Source of the DNA: Brachybacterium sp. EE-P12 | GTDB lineage: Bacteria; Actinomycetota; Actinomycetes; Actinomycetales; Dermabacteraceae | Direction of reading: 5' to 3' | Assembly: GCF_003711805.1 (NCBI RefSeq) | Contig: NZ_QXCP01000009.1 | Span: 310,001-374,000, forward strand | DNA length: 64,000 nucleotides | Part shown: positions 44,019 through 54,471 of the stretch, piece by piece | How the letters are laid out: the number at the start of each line of letters is the position of its first letter | Position numbering within the stretch: the stretch's first letter is position 1 | The notes under the pieces: model-generated | What the model was told of the DNA's origin: nothing | The model's database searches: none | What the model saw: the letters and a program-made list of their open reading frames with translations, nothing else | Program-made: the position numbers and the translations under genes

Positions 44019-45341
44019 ATGACCATGACCGCACCGACCGAGACCACCGCCAAGCCGCAGCCGGCCGAGACGGCCGGCGCCCCGACCGTCGACCCGACGG
44101 AGCTCGAGTCCGGCGTCCGCTCCTACTCCCGCGGCTGGCCCGCCGTGTTCACGCACGCCAAGGGCTCGATCCTGACCGCCGAGGACGGCCGCGAGTACAT
44201 CGACTTCTTCGCCGGCGCCGGCACCCTGAACTACGGCCACAACCACCCCGAGCTGAAGCAGGTCGTGATCGACCACTACCTCGAGGACCGGGTCGTGCAC
44301 GGCCTGGACATGTTCACCGACGTGCGCCGCGAGTTCCTCCAGACCTTCGACGAGAAGATCCTCCGGCCCCGCGGCCTGGACTACAAGGTCGCCTTCCCCG
44401 GCCCGGGCGGCGCGAACGCCGTCGAGGCCGCGCTGAAGCTGGCCCGCAAGGTCACCGGGCGCGAGTCCGTCGTGAGCTTCACCAACGGCTTCCACGGCAT
44501 GACCCTCGGCGCCCTGTCCGTCACCGGCAACTCGATGAAGCGCGGCGGCGCCGGGATCCCCCTGGTGCACGCCACCCCGATGCCCTTCGACGACTACTTC
44601 GGCCAGGTCATCCCCGACTTCATGTACCTCGAGCGGCTGCTCACCGACGGCGGCTCCGGCCTGAACAAGCCCGCCGCCGTGATCGTCGAGACCGTGCAGG
44701 GCGAGGGCGGCATCAACGCGGCCCGCGCCGAGTGGCTGCGCGGCCTCGCGGCGCTCTGCAAGGAGCACGAGATCCTCCTGATCGTCGACGACATCCAGAT
44801 GGGCTGCGGCCGCACCGGCGGCTTCTTCAGCTTCGAGGAGGCGGGGATCGAGCCGGACATGGTCACCCTGTCGAAGTCCATCAGCGGCTACGGCCACCCG
44901 CTCGCGCTCACCCTGATCAAGCCCGAGCTGGACATCTGGGAGCCCGGCGAGCACAACGGCACCTTCCGCGGCTTCGGCCCGGCCTTCGCCACCGCCACCA
45001 AGGCGATCGAGCTGTTCTGGGGCGATGACGAGTTCGAGAAGGCGACCATCGCCAAGGGCGCCTACGTGGAGAGCCGCTTCAACCGCATCGCGGCGAAGCA
45101 TCCCGAGCACGAGCTGATCGTCAAGGGTCGCGGCCTCGCCCGCGGCCTGCAGATGCCCTCGGGCGAGATCGCCGGCGCCATCGCCGCGCGCGCCTTCGAG
45201 GAGGGCCTGCTGGTGGAGACCTCCGGCCCCTCCGACGAGGTCGTCAAGCTCCTGCCGGCGCTGACCATCCCCGAGGAGCTGCTCGAGAAGGGCCTGGACA
45301 TCATCGAGGCCGCCGTCGACGAGGCGCTCGCGAGCGCCTGA
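44019..45341 (+). CDS. ectB: Diaminobutyrate-2-oxoglutarate transaminase
   Basis: 440-residue class III aminotransferase making diaminobutyrate from aspartate semialdehyde. The PLP region shows [20 protein letters not shown], the Asp in [19 protein letters not shown] and the Schiff-base Lys in [28 protein letters not shown] is typical of EctB. The start has AGGAGATG upstream. It is the middle gene of ectABC, and the spacing to ectC is about 107 bases. Confidence 0.96.
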   Translation: MTMTAPTETTAKPQPAETAGAPTVDPTELESGVRSYSRGWPAVFTHAKGSILTAEDGREYIDFFAGAGTLNYGHNHPELKQVVIDHYLEDRVVHGLDMFTDVRREFLQTFDEKILRPRGLDYKVAFPGPGGANAVEAALKLARKVTGRESVVSFTNGFHGMTLGALSVTGNSMKRGGAGIPLVHATPMPFDDYFGQVIPDFMYLERLLTDGGSGLNKPAAVIVETVQGEGGINAARAEWLRGLAALCKEHEILLIVDDIQMGCGRTGGFFSFEEAGIEPDMVTLSKSISGYGHPLALTLIKPELDIWEPGEHNGTFRGFGPAFATATKAIELFWGDDEFEKATIAKGAYVESRFNRIAAKHPEHELIVKGRGLARGLQMPSGEIAGAIAARAFEEGLLVETSGPSDEVVKLLPALTIPEELLEKGLDIIEAAVDEALASA

Positions 45342-45448
45342 CCACATCCTCGTCGGCCCGTCGACAGCCGTCGGCGGGCCGACGCTCTGCGCCGGGACCA
45401 CCCTGCGCAGCCCCCGACCCTGGACCGACCACCGGAAGGACCCCCATC

Positions 45449-45841
45449 ATGCTCGTCCGCTCGCTCGCCGAGATCGAGGACACCGACGCCGACATCAAGT
45501 CGGAGAACTGGCGCTCCAAGCGCATCATCCTGGCGAAGGAGGGTGTCGGCTTCTCCGTCCACGAGACCACCCTCTACGAGGGCACCGAGAGCTACTTCTG
45601 GTACGCCAACCACATCGAGGCCGTGTTCATCACCCACGGCGAGGGCGAGATCGAGGACCTCGCCACCGGTGAGGTGCACCAGCTGGCCCCGGGCACGCTG
45701 TACCTGCTCAACGACCACGACAAGCACAAGGTGCGCGTGCGCAAGGAGATCCGCTGCGTGTGCGTGTTCAACCCGCCCGTCACCGGGCGCGAGGTGCACG
45801 ACGAGAACGGCGTGTACCCGCTGATCACCGAGGACGCCTGA
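45449..45841 (+). CDS. ectC: L-ectoine synthase
   Basis: 130-residue cupin-fold hydrolyase that closes the ectoine ring. It reads [20 protein letters not shown], then [20 protein letters not shown] and a metal-site region [20 protein letters not shown]. The C-terminal [20 protein letters not shown] completes the cupin. A GGAAGGA site precedes it. The product is a compatible solute against salt and drought. No ectD hydroxylase follows; a strong terminator comes directly after. Confidence 0.96.
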   Translation: MLVRSLAEIEDTDADIKSENWRSKRIILAKEGVGFSVHETTLYEGTESYFWYANHIEAVFITHGEGEIEDLATGEVHQLAPGTLYLLNDHDKHKVRVRKEIRCVCVFNPPVTGREVHDENGVYPLITEDA

Positions 45842-45856
45842 GCGCTCTCCTCGCCA

Positions 45857-45898
45857 GGACGGGCCCGGTCGGAGCGATCGCTCCGGCCGGGCCCGTCC
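45857..45898. terminator. Terminator after ectC
   Basis: Long hairpin GGACGGGCCCGG ... CCGGGCCCGTCC with a GGAGCG-AT-CGCTCC inner stem. It lies between convergent ectC and the next minus-strand gene. Confidence 0.8.
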
Positions 45899-45938
45899 GT
45901 CATGGTGCCGTCAGCGCCGACGGTCCAGGCCCTGCGGC

Positions 45939-46568
45939 TCAGGCTCGGCTGCGCCGCACGAGCAGGATGATCACCCCGATCAGCAGGAGCAGGATGCCGA
46001 GCGCCCCGCCGCCGATGGCGAGGAAGATCCCGCCGAGCCCGGCGAAGATCCCGCCGATCGACACGGGCGGACCCACCATCACCGGGGTGCCGGCGCAGTC
46101 GATCGTGTAGTCGCCGGCCTGCTCGGCGGTGAAGGAGTCGAAGGAGTCCCACTCCCGCCCTTCGTTGCCGAAGCCGCTGGTCTGGATGGTGCCCTCCCCC
46201 ACCGCGGGCCCGTCGACCACGCACTCGGGGGCGGGCACGCCCTCCTCGGCGTACAGCTGCACGGTCTCGTCGGCCTCGGCGGCGTAGGTGCCGCTGCCGC
46301 TCTCGAAGACCTGGTACTTCGAGGCGCCGCTGGCCACGCCGCCGAAGCCGATCACCGCCACGACGATCCCGATGACGAGGCTGAGCGCGAGCACCACCGC
46401 ACCGAGGATGATCAGCACCTTCGGCGCCTTCGACGGCTTCGTCGCCGGAGCGGGCGCACCAGGGGGCTGGTTCCAGCCGCCCCCGGGCTGCGAGCCCGGC
46501 TGGTTCCAGCCGGCCGGCTGCGGGGCGAGCGGTCCGGAGGGCGAGGAGGGCGGGGGAGGCTGGGTCAC
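45939..46568 (-). CDS. Membrane protein with Pro/Gly-rich N-terminus and extracytoplasmic domain
   Basis: 209 residues. The low-complexity cytoplasmic start has WNQPGSQPGGGWNQPP repeats, followed by a membrane helix (VLIILGAVVLALSLVIGIVV). The outside domain of about 80 residues has two Cys (APECVVDGPA and YTIDCAGTP) that may form a disulfide. It ends in a last long helix (LGILLLLIGVIILLV) with RRSRA. No named family is recognised; the layout is common in actinobacterial envelope proteins. Confidence 0.78.
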   Translation of the reverse strand: MTQPPPPSSPSGPLAPQPAGWNQPGSQPGGGWNQPPGAPAPATKPSKAPKVLIILGAVVLALSLVIGIVVAVIGFGGVASGASKYQVFESGSGTYAAEADETVQLYAEEGVPAPECVVDGPAVGEGTIQTSGFGNEGREWDSFDSFTAEQAGDYTIDCAGTPVMVGPPVSIGGIFAGLGGIFLAIGGGALGILLLLIGVIILLVRRSRA

Positions 46569-46703
46569 GGTGAGCTCCTGGAGCGTTCGCGGACTGGACG
46601 CCGACGAGGAGCGATGCCGACCCGCGACGACAGGGACAGGCTAGCGGGTGCCCGCCGCGAGCGGCAGGGCGGGATCGCGTCCATCGCGCCTACACTCGCC
46701 TGC

Positions 46704-47357
46704 ATGCCCGCTCCCCTCGTCCTCGCCACCGACGTCGAGACCGAGCTGGTCGAGAAGAAGTCCCGCTTCCTCACCCGCCTGCACCGCGTGAGCGAGGTCG
46801 AGCAGGCCGACACCCTGCTGCGCGCGGCCCGCGCCGAGCATCCCGGCGCCCGCCACCACTGCACCGCCCTCGTGCTGGACGAGACGAGCGAGCGCGCCGA
46901 GGTCCATCGCAGCAACGACGACGGCGAGCCGGCCGGCACCGCAGGGATGCCGATGCTGCAGTCGCTGCTGAACGCACGGCTGGTGGACGCCTTCGCGATC
47001 GTGATCCGCTACTTCGGCGGGGTGAAGCTCGGGGCGGGCGGCCTGGTGCGCGCCTACACCGCGGGCATCGAGCAGGCCGTCGCCGCCGCCTCGCTGCTGC
47101 GCCGCAAGGAGCTGCTCGTGGCGCGGATCGAGGTACCGCCGGCGGAGGCAGGCATCGCGGAGAACGCGGTGCGGATCTGGGCCGCGGCCCACGCCGCCGC
47201 GGTGGAGCCCACCGAGTACGGTGCCCGGTCCGCGGTCCTCACCGTGCTCGTGGATCCCGCGGATCTCGAGGACCTGCGCGAGGACACGGCCCGCTGGTCC
47301 GCAGGTCGGCGCACCGTCCGGGAGGTGGGGCGCCGCACGGCCGATGTGCCGCTGTGA
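46704..47357 (+). CDS. YigZ/IMPACT family protein
   Basis: 217-residue UPF0029-type protein. The IMPACT N-terminal domain shows ELVEKKSRFLTRLHRVSEVE, HHCTALVLDETSERAEV and the hallmark SNDDGEPAGTAGMPMLQSLL. RYFGGVKLGAGGLVRAYT follows, then a ferredoxin-like C-terminal domain. Related proteins interact with ribosomes or translation factors, though the bacterial function is not firmly known. The ATG at 46704 follows a TACACT -10-like hexamer closely, so the start may be leaderless. Confidence 0.93.
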   Translation: MPAPLVLATDVETELVEKKSRFLTRLHRVSEVEQADTLLRAARAEHPGARHHCTALVLDETSERAEVHRSNDDGEPAGTAGMPMLQSLLNARLVDAFAIVIRYFGGVKLGAGGLVRAYTAGIEQAVAAASLLRRKELLVARIEVPPAEAGIAENAVRIWAAAHAAAVEPTEYGARSAVLTVLVDPADLEDLREDTARWSAGRRTVREVGRRTADVPL

Positions 47358-47397
47358 GCCCTGATCCGCCGTGATGGGGTCGCGGCGGATCAGGACG

Positions 47398-47480
47398 TTG
47401 CACCGGGTGGCGCTCAGCCAGCATCCATCCCCGTATACGCGGGTGGATGCTGGCTCAGCGCCAGTTCTCGCACATGCCCG
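47398..47480. repeat. REP-like palindromic element, copy 1
   Basis: Core hairpin 47408-47463: 19-bp arms TGGCGCTCAGCCAGCATCC and GGATGCTGGCTCAGCGCCA with one mismatch. Flanks are GTTGCACC on the left and TCGCACATGCCCG on the right. A closely similar copy lies at 55558-55640. Both sit between convergent genes, so each may also act as a bidirectional terminator. Confidence 0.85.
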
Positions 47481-47519
47481 CTCGAACGCCCGTCGTGCGC
47501 GGCCCGTCGCTCGTCGGCC

Positions 47520-47843
47520 TCAGATGTCGTCCTCGCGGGCGGGCCCGCCCTCGTTCTCCCAGTTCTCGAGGCGCTTGACGGTGCGGGGGTTGAACTTCTG
47601 ACGCACCCCGTGGCCGACCCCCGCCTCGTCGTCGGCGGGGAGGAAGTGGACGCCGTACTCCTCCAGCGCGTGGCGGAGGCTCTGCTTCTGCTCGGCCGTG
47701 AGGTCGTGACGGCCGCGCTCGAAGGCGTGGAGCAGCTCGGCGTCGATGCCCGTGCGGTCGGTGAGATCGTCGAGGGAGACCTGGGACAGCGCCCGGCCGG
47801 CGCGCGCCAGATCGGCGGTGATCAGCGATTCGAAGGTGTCCAT
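47520..47843 (-). CDS. Small Xre-like helix-turn-helix protein
   Basis: 107 residues. The N-terminal region contains a helix-turn-helix-like segment: RALSQVSLDDLTDRTGIDAE, then LLHAFERGRHDLTAEQKQSL. The following ALEEYGVHFLPADDEAGVGH with GVRQKF resembles the end of short Xre-type regulators. A charged tail (RLENWENEGGPAREDDI) follows. ATG 47843 is preferred over the longer low-complexity frame. Its target is unknown. Confidence 0.7.
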   Translation of the reverse strand: MDTFESLITADLARAGRALSQVSLDDLTDRTGIDAELLHAFERGRHDLTAEQKQSLRHALEEYGVHFLPADDEAGVGHGVRQKFNPRTVKRLENWENEGGPAREDDI

Positions 47844-47961
47844 GCCCCAGTCTCGCCCTTCGCCGCGCAGAGCGCCAGGTGGTCGCGGACGCACGGCGGC
47901 GCCGCCCCGGAGCATCCGGGACGGCGCCGCGCTGAGAGGGGTGCGCCGGTGCGGCGCGGGG

Positions 47962-48246
47962 TCAGGCGCGGTTCTTGGTGGCCAGGCCGTAGACGACCAT
48001 GACGATGATCGCGCCGATCACGGCGAGGAGGATCGTGCCGATGCTCCAGGGGTTGCTCATGATCCCGCCGACGCCGTCACCGCCGAGGAGGCCGCCGATG
48101 AAGCCGCCGACGATCGCGCCGACGATGCCGAGGATGATCGTCATGCCCAGGCCCATGGCCTGCTTGCCGGGCATGACGGCGCGGGCGAGGAGGCCGATGA
48201 TCGCGCCGATGATCAGCCAGGAGATGATCAGTCCGATGAAGCCCAT
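47962..48246 (-). CDS. GlsB/YeaQ/YmgE family small membrane protein
   Basis: 94 residues, three hydrophobic helices: FIGLIISWLIIGAIIGLLAR, then GMTIILGIVGAIVGGFIGGL and TILLAVIGAIIVMVVYGL. The conserved MPGKQAMGLGMT loop and Gly-rich GGLLGGDGVGG are typical of this transglycosylase-associated stress family. Its role is envelope stress by family association only. AAAAGGAG lies a few bases before the ATG. Confidence 0.92.
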   Translation of the reverse strand: MGFIGLIISWLIIGAIIGLLARAVMPGKQAMGLGMTIILGIVGAIVGGFIGGLLGGDGVGGIMSNPWSIGTILLAVIGAIIVMVVYGLATKNRA

Positions 48247-48456
48247 GACGGTGCTCCTTTTCTGAGGGGGAAGGGTGGACGTGCTGGCCCCATTGTGCGC
48301 TTCTCCCGCCCGCATGGCGCGGGAATACACAAGAGTGCAGGTCACGACGATGACCGACCGGTTCGTGCGAGGCGATCCCCTCGCTCGGACCGCCCCGGCG
48401 AGGTGCTCCACCCAGCCGTGGGACCGCCCCCGCCCGGCACGCATCGGCGCGCATGG

Positions 48457-48498
48457 GAGAGGCCCGGAGCTGCAGCGCTGTGCAGGTCCGGGCCTCTC
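48457..48498. terminator. Terminator downstream of nrdF
   Basis: Perfect 12-bp stem GAGAGGCCCGGA ... TCCGGGCCTCTC, 36 bases after the minus-strand nrdF stop. Confidence 0.75.
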
Positions 48499-48534
48499 GT
48501 CAGCCTCGTGCGGGCCGGGTGCGAGCCGTGGGGC

Positions 48535-49521
<987 letters not shown>

Positions 49522-49719
49522 TCAGGGGGTCAGGGGGTCGGCGTCGGATGCCCTCCAGTCTAGGCATCCGCGGCTCGTGAAAGGCCCTCCGGCCCGCCGG
49601 TGCCGAGGTGGTTCCGGCCACCGATCGGACGGGCGATCCATGACTTTCGTCGTGGGGCGGTCGGCGCCCGCCGCACTAGCGTGGGCGCGACGACGCCCGC
49701 TCCTCCGGAAGGCCCTGCC

Positions 49720-51087
49720 GTGACCTCCGCTCCCGTCCCCGCCGTCGACATCGCCGCCCCCACGGCGCCTGACCGCTCCCTCGCCCCGGACATCGCCCGG
49801 GGCCTGATGCTCGCGCTCATCGCGGTGGCCAACGTCTCCTGGTTCCTGTGGCGCTCGACGGAGTCCGTCGGCGGCACCCCGCACATCCCCGCCGACGGAC
49901 CGCTGGATGCGATCGCGCAGGCCGTGATGACGGTCGCGGTGGACCACCGGGCGATGCCGCTGTTCGCCTTCCTGTTCGGCTACGGGATGGTGCAGTTCTA
50001 CCGCTCGCGCATCGATCGCGGCCTGGATCCCGGCGCGGTGCGGACGATGATGCGCCGCCGCCACTGGGCGATGCTGCTGCTCGGTGCGCTGCATGCCGCG
50101 CTGCTGTTCTACGGCGACATCCTCGGGGTGTATGCGCTCAGCGCGCTGGTGCTGGTGTGGTGCCTCTTCGGCCGACGCTCCCGGACCCTGCGGATCTGGG
50201 CGATCGTGCTCGCTGCGCTGATGGCGCTCTTCGCCCTGTTCAGCATCGTCAGCGGCGTGGCGCTGGCGCTGTTCGTGCCGGCGGAGGTGACCGCCGAGAT
50301 GGCGAGCGTGGACATGGGCACCGGCTTCGCGCGCCCCCTCGCCTACGACACCCCGTACCTGGTCTCGATGCTGTACCGGCTCGGGCTGTGGAGCGTCACC
50401 CTGCCCGCCGCGGCGCTGATGGGCGCCCCGCTGCCGATCCTGCTGGGCTGGCTCGCGGCACGGCGGAGGATCCTCGACGAGCCGTGGCGGCACCGCCGCC
50501 TGCTGCGGCGCACGGCGGTGGTCGGCATCGCGATCGGCTGGCTCGGCGGCCTGCCCGAGGCGCTGGCGATCCTCGGGGCGTACGAGCTGCCTGCCGCGGC
50601 GCCCTGGATGCTCACGGGCTGGAACACGCTCAGCGGCGTCGCCTGCGGTCTCGGCTATGCGGCCCTGTTCGGGCTGCTCGCGCTGCACCTCGAGGGGAGG
50701 GAGCCGGGCGAGGAGGCGCCGCGCCCCGACCCGTCGGCCGACCGGGACCTCTCCCCCGCCGAGCGGGCCTACGGCGCGCCCCGCACGGAGACCGCCCCGG
50801 CCCGCACCCGCGAGCCCGGCCGGCTCGAGCGGAGCCTCGCCGCGGTCGGCCAGCGCTCGCTGACCTTCTACCTGTTCCAGTCGCTCCTGCTCGCGCCGCT
50901 CATGGCCGCCTGGGGCCTCGGGCTCGGCGGGACCCTGTCGACCGCCCCCGCGCTCGCGATCGCGTTCGGGGTGTGGCTGGTCTCCCTCCCGATCGCGGCG
51001 TGGATGGGCTCGCGCGGCCTGCGCGGACCGGCCGAGAAGCTGCTGCGGCGGATGACCTACGGGACGATCGACCCGGCGGGACGGTGA
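49720..51087 (+). CDS. DUF418 domain membrane protein
   Basis: 455 residues, about nine to ten helices. It begins DRSLAPDIARGLMLALIAVA, the typical start of DUF418/DUF1624-like proteins, followed by LFAFLFGYGMVQFYRSRIDR. The C-terminal DUF418 block contains VGQRSLTFYLFQSLLLAPLM. A charged linker near residue 335 (GREPGEEAPRPDPSADRDLS) is unusual. GTG 49720 is chosen with GGAAGG upstream; the longer frame is spurious. Function in the family is poorly defined (membrane acyltransferase-like). Confidence 0.88.
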   Translation: MTSAPVPAVDIAAPTAPDRSLAPDIARGLMLALIAVANVSWFLWRSTESVGGTPHIPADGPLDAIAQAVMTVAVDHRAMPLFAFLFGYGMVQFYRSRIDRGLDPGAVRTMMRRRHWAMLLLGALHAALLFYGDILGVYALSALVLVWCLFGRRSRTLRIWAIVLAALMALFALFSIVSGVALALFVPAEVTAEMASVDMGTGFARPLAYDTPYLVSMLYRLGLWSVTLPAAALMGAPLPILLGWLAARRRILDEPWRHRRLLRRTAVVGIAIGWLGGLPEALAILGAYELPAAAPWMLTGWNTLSGVACGLGYAALFGLLALHLEGREPGEEAPRPDPSADRDLSPAERAYGAPRTETAPARTREPGRLERSLAAVGQRSLTFYLFQSLLLAPLMAAWGLGLGGTLSTAPALAIAFGVWLVSLPIAAWMGSRGLRGPAEKLLRRMTYGTIDPAGR

Positions 51088-51163
51088 GCGGCACCGCCCG
51101 GAGGGCGCGCAGCCCGAGGACGTCTCGTGGCGCACCCTCCGGGGCCCTGCGGGGCCTCGACCC

Positions 51164-51931
51164 TCAGTCCGCGCGTCGGCTCACCTCGACCCCGCGGTCC
51201 CGGCCGTGCCGGCGAGCGCGGTCGGCCGCCGCCTCGAAGCGCTCCGGCCAGTCCGCCACCGCACCGAGCTCGCGGGCGAAGCCGGGGTCGGTGCCGTCGG
51301 GGCGGGCGCGCTGGAGCACCAGATGGTCCGCCCCGACCCCGGCCAGCAGGTCGACGACGTCCTCGACCTGCGCCGCGAGCGCCGGGGTGAGGGTCATCCG
51401 CAGCTCGTGCGAGATCCCGGAGCCGAGCAGCAGGTGCAGCGACTGCTCCGCCTTCGCGAAGGCGCCGCCGCGGCCCACCAGCGCCGCGTATCCGGCGGGC
51501 GCCGCCTTCACGTCGAAGCCGACCCAGTCCACGAGCGGGTCCTCGACCCGTCGGCCCTCCCGGTCCAGGCCCAGCAGGGTGCGCAGCCGGGAGGGATAGG
51601 CGCCGCCGGTGTGCAGGCCGACGGCGAAGCCCGCCGCCCGCACCTGCCGGGCCGCGGGGACCAGCGCGTGCTGCGCCGTGGCCTCTCCCCCGCTGAACAC
51701 CACGCCGTCCAGCAGCCCGTGCCGCCTCGCGCACAGCTCCTCGAGCGCGGCGAAGGGCACCGCCCCCGGCACGGCGGGGTCGAGGATCGCCGTGTTGTGG
51801 CAGTAGGCGCACGACCACGGGCATCCCTGGCAGAAGACGGTCGCGGTGAGATGTCCGGGCCAGTCGACCGTGGACAGCGGCACCAGACCTGCGATCTGCA
51901 GGTCCGATGCCGCGATCTGGACGGTCCTCAC
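51164..51931 (-). CDS. nrdG: Anaerobic ribonucleotide reductase activating protein (radical SAM)
   Basis: 255-residue radical-SAM enzyme that installs the glycyl radical in NrdD. The cluster motif is CPWSCAYC in VFCQGCPWSCAYCHNTAI, preceded by GLVPLSTVDWPGHL. The SAM-binding GGE motif is in GVVFSGGEATAQHA. VDWVGFDVKAAPAGYAALVG is typical of actinobacterial NrdG. The GTG start (51931) overlaps the nrdD stop as GTGA, so the pair is co-translated. Confidence 0.94.
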   Translation of the reverse strand: MRTVQIAASDLQIAGLVPLSTVDWPGHLTATVFCQGCPWSCAYCHNTAILDPAVPGAVPFAALEELCARRHGLLDGVVFSGGEATAQHALVPAARQVRAAGFAVGLHTGGAYPSRLRTLLGLDREGRRVEDPLVDWVGFDVKAAPAGYAALVGRGGAFAKAEQSLHLLLGSGISHELRMTLTPALAAQVEDVVDLLAGVGADHLVLQRARPDGTDPGFARELGAVADWPERFEAAADRARRHGRDRGVEVSRRAD

Positions 51932-53838
51932 GCCGTCGGCACCGGAGCAGCAGCCGGAGCAGGGGCGGAGGCCGGGGCGCCCACCTGCGCGGCCCGCTCG
52001 GTGAAGAAGGTGCGCTCGGCATGCTCGCCCTTCTTGCCGATGTTGAAGGAGGCGACCGGACGGAAGTAGCCCATCACCCGCGTCCACACCTCGCAGGCCT
52101 GCCCGCAGCGCTCGCACTCGAGGTGCTCGCCGGAGAGATAGCCGTGGGTGGGGCAGATGGAGAAGGTCGGCGTGACGGTGAGATAGGGCAGGCGGAAGCG
52201 GGTCAGCGCCCGCCGCACCAGCTCCCGGCAGGTCGTCGCGGAGCTCATGGCCTCGTTCATGTAGAGGTGCAGCACGGTGCCGCCGGTGTACTTCGTCTGC
52301 AGCTCGTCCTGCCGCTCGAGCGCCTCGAAGGGGTCCTCGGTGGCGCCGACGGGGATCTGCGAGGAGTTCGTGTAGTACGGGTTCTGCGCGGTCCCGGCGG
52401 TGAGGATCCCGGGGAAGCGGGCGCGGTCCTCCTTCGCGAAGCGGTAGGTGGCGCCCTCGGCCGGGGAGGCCTCGAGGTTGTAGAGATGGCCGGTGGCCTC
52501 CTGGAACTCGACCATCCGCGCCCGCACATGGTCCAGGGTCCGCAGGCACATCGCCAGCCCCTCCTCGTCCATGAGGTCGTGGCGGTCGCCGGTGAAGTTG
52601 CGGACCATCTCGTTCATGCCGTTCACGCCGAGGGTCGAGAAGTGGTTCTCGAGATGGCCCATGTACCGCTTCGTGTACGGGTAGAGGCCGGCGTCCATCA
52701 GCTCCTGCACCGTCGCCCGGCGCCGCTCGAGGGTGTCGCACCCGAGCTCGAGCAGAGCGTCCAGCGCACCCAGCAGCGCCGCCTCGTCCCCTGCGTGCAG
52801 GTGGCCCAGCCGCGCCATGTTCACGGTCACCACGCCGATCGAGCCGGTCAGCTCCGCGGAGCCGAACAGGCCGTTGCCGCGCTTGAGCAGCTCGCGCATG
52901 TCCAGCTGGAGGCGGCAGCACATCGAGCGGATCATCCCCGGATCCAGGTCCGAGTTCAGGAAGTTCTGGAAGTAGGGCAGGCCGTACTTCGCGGTCATCG
53001 CGAACAGCCGCTCGGCGTTGGCGGAGTCCCAGTCGAAGTCCGCGGTGATGTTGTAGGTGGGGATCGGGAAGGTGAAGGCGCGGCCGTCGGCGTCCCCCTC
53101 GGTCATCACGTCCAGGTAGGCGCGGTTGATCAGGTCCATCTCGGCCTGCAGCTCGCCGTAGGCGAAGGGCTGGACCTCGCCGCCGACGAGCGGTCGCTGC
53201 TCGCGCAGGTCCGCCGGGCAGGTCCAGTCGAAGGTGAGGTTGGTGAAGGGGCACTGCGACCCCCAGCGGCTGGGGACGTTCAGGTTGTGGATCAGCTCCT
53301 GCATGTGCTGGCGCACCTGCTCGTAGCTCATGGCGTCCAGGCGCACGAAGGGCGCCATGTACGTGTCGAAGGAGCTGAAGGCCTGGGCCCCGGCCCACTC
53401 GTTCTGGAGGGTGCCCAGGAAGTTCACGATCTGGCCGCAGGCGGAGGAGAAGTGCTTCGGCGGGCGCGAGGCGATCGCCCCGGCGACCCCGTTGAAGCCC
53501 TCCTCGAGCAGGGCGCGCAGGGACCAGCCCGCGCAGTACCCGGTGAGCATGTCGAGGTCGTGGATGTGCAGGTCGCCCTCGCGGTGGGCGCGCCCGGCCG
53601 CCGGGCTGAACACCTCCCCGAGCCAGTGCTCGGCGGTCATCTTCCCGGCGGCGTTGAGGATCATCCCGCCCACCGAGTAGCCCTGGTTGGCGTTGGCGTT
53701 CACGCGCCAGTCGGAGCGGTCCACGTACTCGGTGATCGTCGTGACGGGGTCGACGAGAGGGCGGGCGGCGGCGGTGTCGGCCGCGGTGAGGCTGGCCGTA
53801 CCGGTGGCTGCCGAGGGGGTGGAGGCTGTCGAGGTCAT
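51928..53838 (-). CDS. nrdD: Anaerobic (class III) ribonucleoside-triphosphate reductase
   Basis: 636 residues. The reductase core contains HREGDLHIHDLDMLTGYCAG and SRWGSQCPFTNLTFDWTCP. The C-terminal zinc site is CPTHGYLSGEHLECERCGQAC. The glycyl-radical loop is in RVMGYFRPVASFNIGKKGEH. ATG 53838 has AGGAGAG upstream. Two NrdR-like boxes lie about 100 and 130 bp upstream. With nrdG it allows dNTP synthesis without oxygen, complementing the class Ib enzyme in the same window. Confidence 0.94.
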   Translation of the reverse strand: MTSTASTPSAATGTASLTAADTAAARPLVDPVTTITEYVDRSDWRVNANANQGYSVGGMILNAAGKMTAEHWLGEVFSPAAGRAHREGDLHIHDLDMLTGYCAGWSLRALLEEGFNGVAGAIASRPPKHFSSACGQIVNFLGTLQNEWAGAQAFSSFDTYMAPFVRLDAMSYEQVRQHMQELIHNLNVPSRWGSQCPFTNLTFDWTCPADLREQRPLVGGEVQPFAYGELQAEMDLINRAYLDVMTEGDADGRAFTFPIPTYNITADFDWDSANAERLFAMTAKYGLPYFQNFLNSDLDPGMIRSMCCRLQLDMRELLKRGNGLFGSAELTGSIGVVTVNMARLGHLHAGDEAALLGALDALLELGCDTLERRRATVQELMDAGLYPYTKRYMGHLENHFSTLGVNGMNEMVRNFTGDRHDLMDEEGLAMCLRTLDHVRARMVEFQEATGHLYNLEASPAEGATYRFAKEDRARFPGILTAGTAQNPYYTNSSQIPVGATEDPFEALERQDELQTKYTGGTVLHLYMNEAMSSATTCRELVRRALTRFRLPYLTVTPTFSICPTHGYLSGEHLECERCGQACEVWTRVMGYFRPVASFNIGKKGEHAERTFFTERAAQVGAPASAPAPAAAPVPTA

Positions 53839-53934
53839 GGCTCTCTCCTGATCTGGGGTGGGGTGGGGAGAGACCCCGGGGCGGATGCCCGGAGCGGTCG
53901 CCGATGGCGGCGATGGGCTCACGTTAGGCACGAG

Positions 53935-53981
53935 ACACAACATCTAGTGGCGGCGCCACGCCGTCACCACGACATGTTGGG
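53935..53981 (-). promoter_or_regulatory. Pair of NrdR boxes before nrdDG
   Basis: ACACAACATCTAGTGG (53935-53950) and ACCACGACATGTTGGG (53966-53981), starts exactly 31 bp apart. They fit the NrdR consensus ACACWATATATWGTGT and repeat the spacing of the pair before nrdHIE. Confidence 0.75.
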
Positions 53982-54066
53982 TCGCAAGGTTCCGTCCGGC
54001 GCCCCACATCGGGACCGAGGTCCCGTGATCGGACGCCCCGGAGAGCCGTTCCGGCACCCCTGTTGC

Positions 54067-54089
54067 CGTACTACGTGTGCCGTAGTACG
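54067..54089. promoter_or_regulatory. PadR operator palindrome
   Basis: Perfect 9-bp inverted repeat CGTACTACG-TGTGC-CGTAGTACG, 47 bp before the padR start. It is probably an autoregulatory site. Confidence 0.65.
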
Positions 54090-54135
54090 TTGGGCGGAGC
54101 ATCCCCCGTCACCCACCGGAAGGAAGGGCACCGGA

Positions 54136-54471
54136 GTGATCGGAGCCGACGCGATCCGCGGCCACATCGACCTGATCCTGCTCGCGATCCTCGAGACCCG
54201 CCCCTCGTACGCCTACGAGATCTCCAGGACCATCACCGACCGCTCCCGCGGGGAATATCTCATCAAGCAGACCACGCTCTACACCGCGCTCAAGCGCCTG
54301 CAGTCCCAGGGCCAGCTCGACAGCTACGAGGACGTCTCCGCCACGGGCAAGCCCCGCACCTACTACGAGCTCACCGCCGACGGCCTCGACCAGCTCGAGG
54401 CCAAACGCGCCGAATGGCGCAGCACCCGCGAGCTCGTGGACCACTTCGCCACAGGGAAGGACGCCCCGTGA
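54136..54471 (+). CDS. PadR family transcriptional regulator
   Basis: 111 residues. The winged helix matches PadR: IDLILLAILETRPSYAYEIS, TLYTALKRLQSQGQLDSYED and GKPRTYYELTADGLDQLEAK. GTG 54136 is chosen with GGAAGGAAGGG upstream. Its stop overlaps the next start (GTGA), a classic PadR plus HAAS-domain membrane protein pair. It probably represses its own operon through the palindrome just upstream and responds to an unknown ligand or envelope signal. Confidence 0.92.
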   Translation: MIGADAIRGHIDLILLAILETRPSYAYEISRTITDRSRGEYLIKQTTLYTALKRLQSQGQLDSYEDVSATGKPRTYYELTADGLDQLEAKRAEWRSTRELVDHFATGKDAP

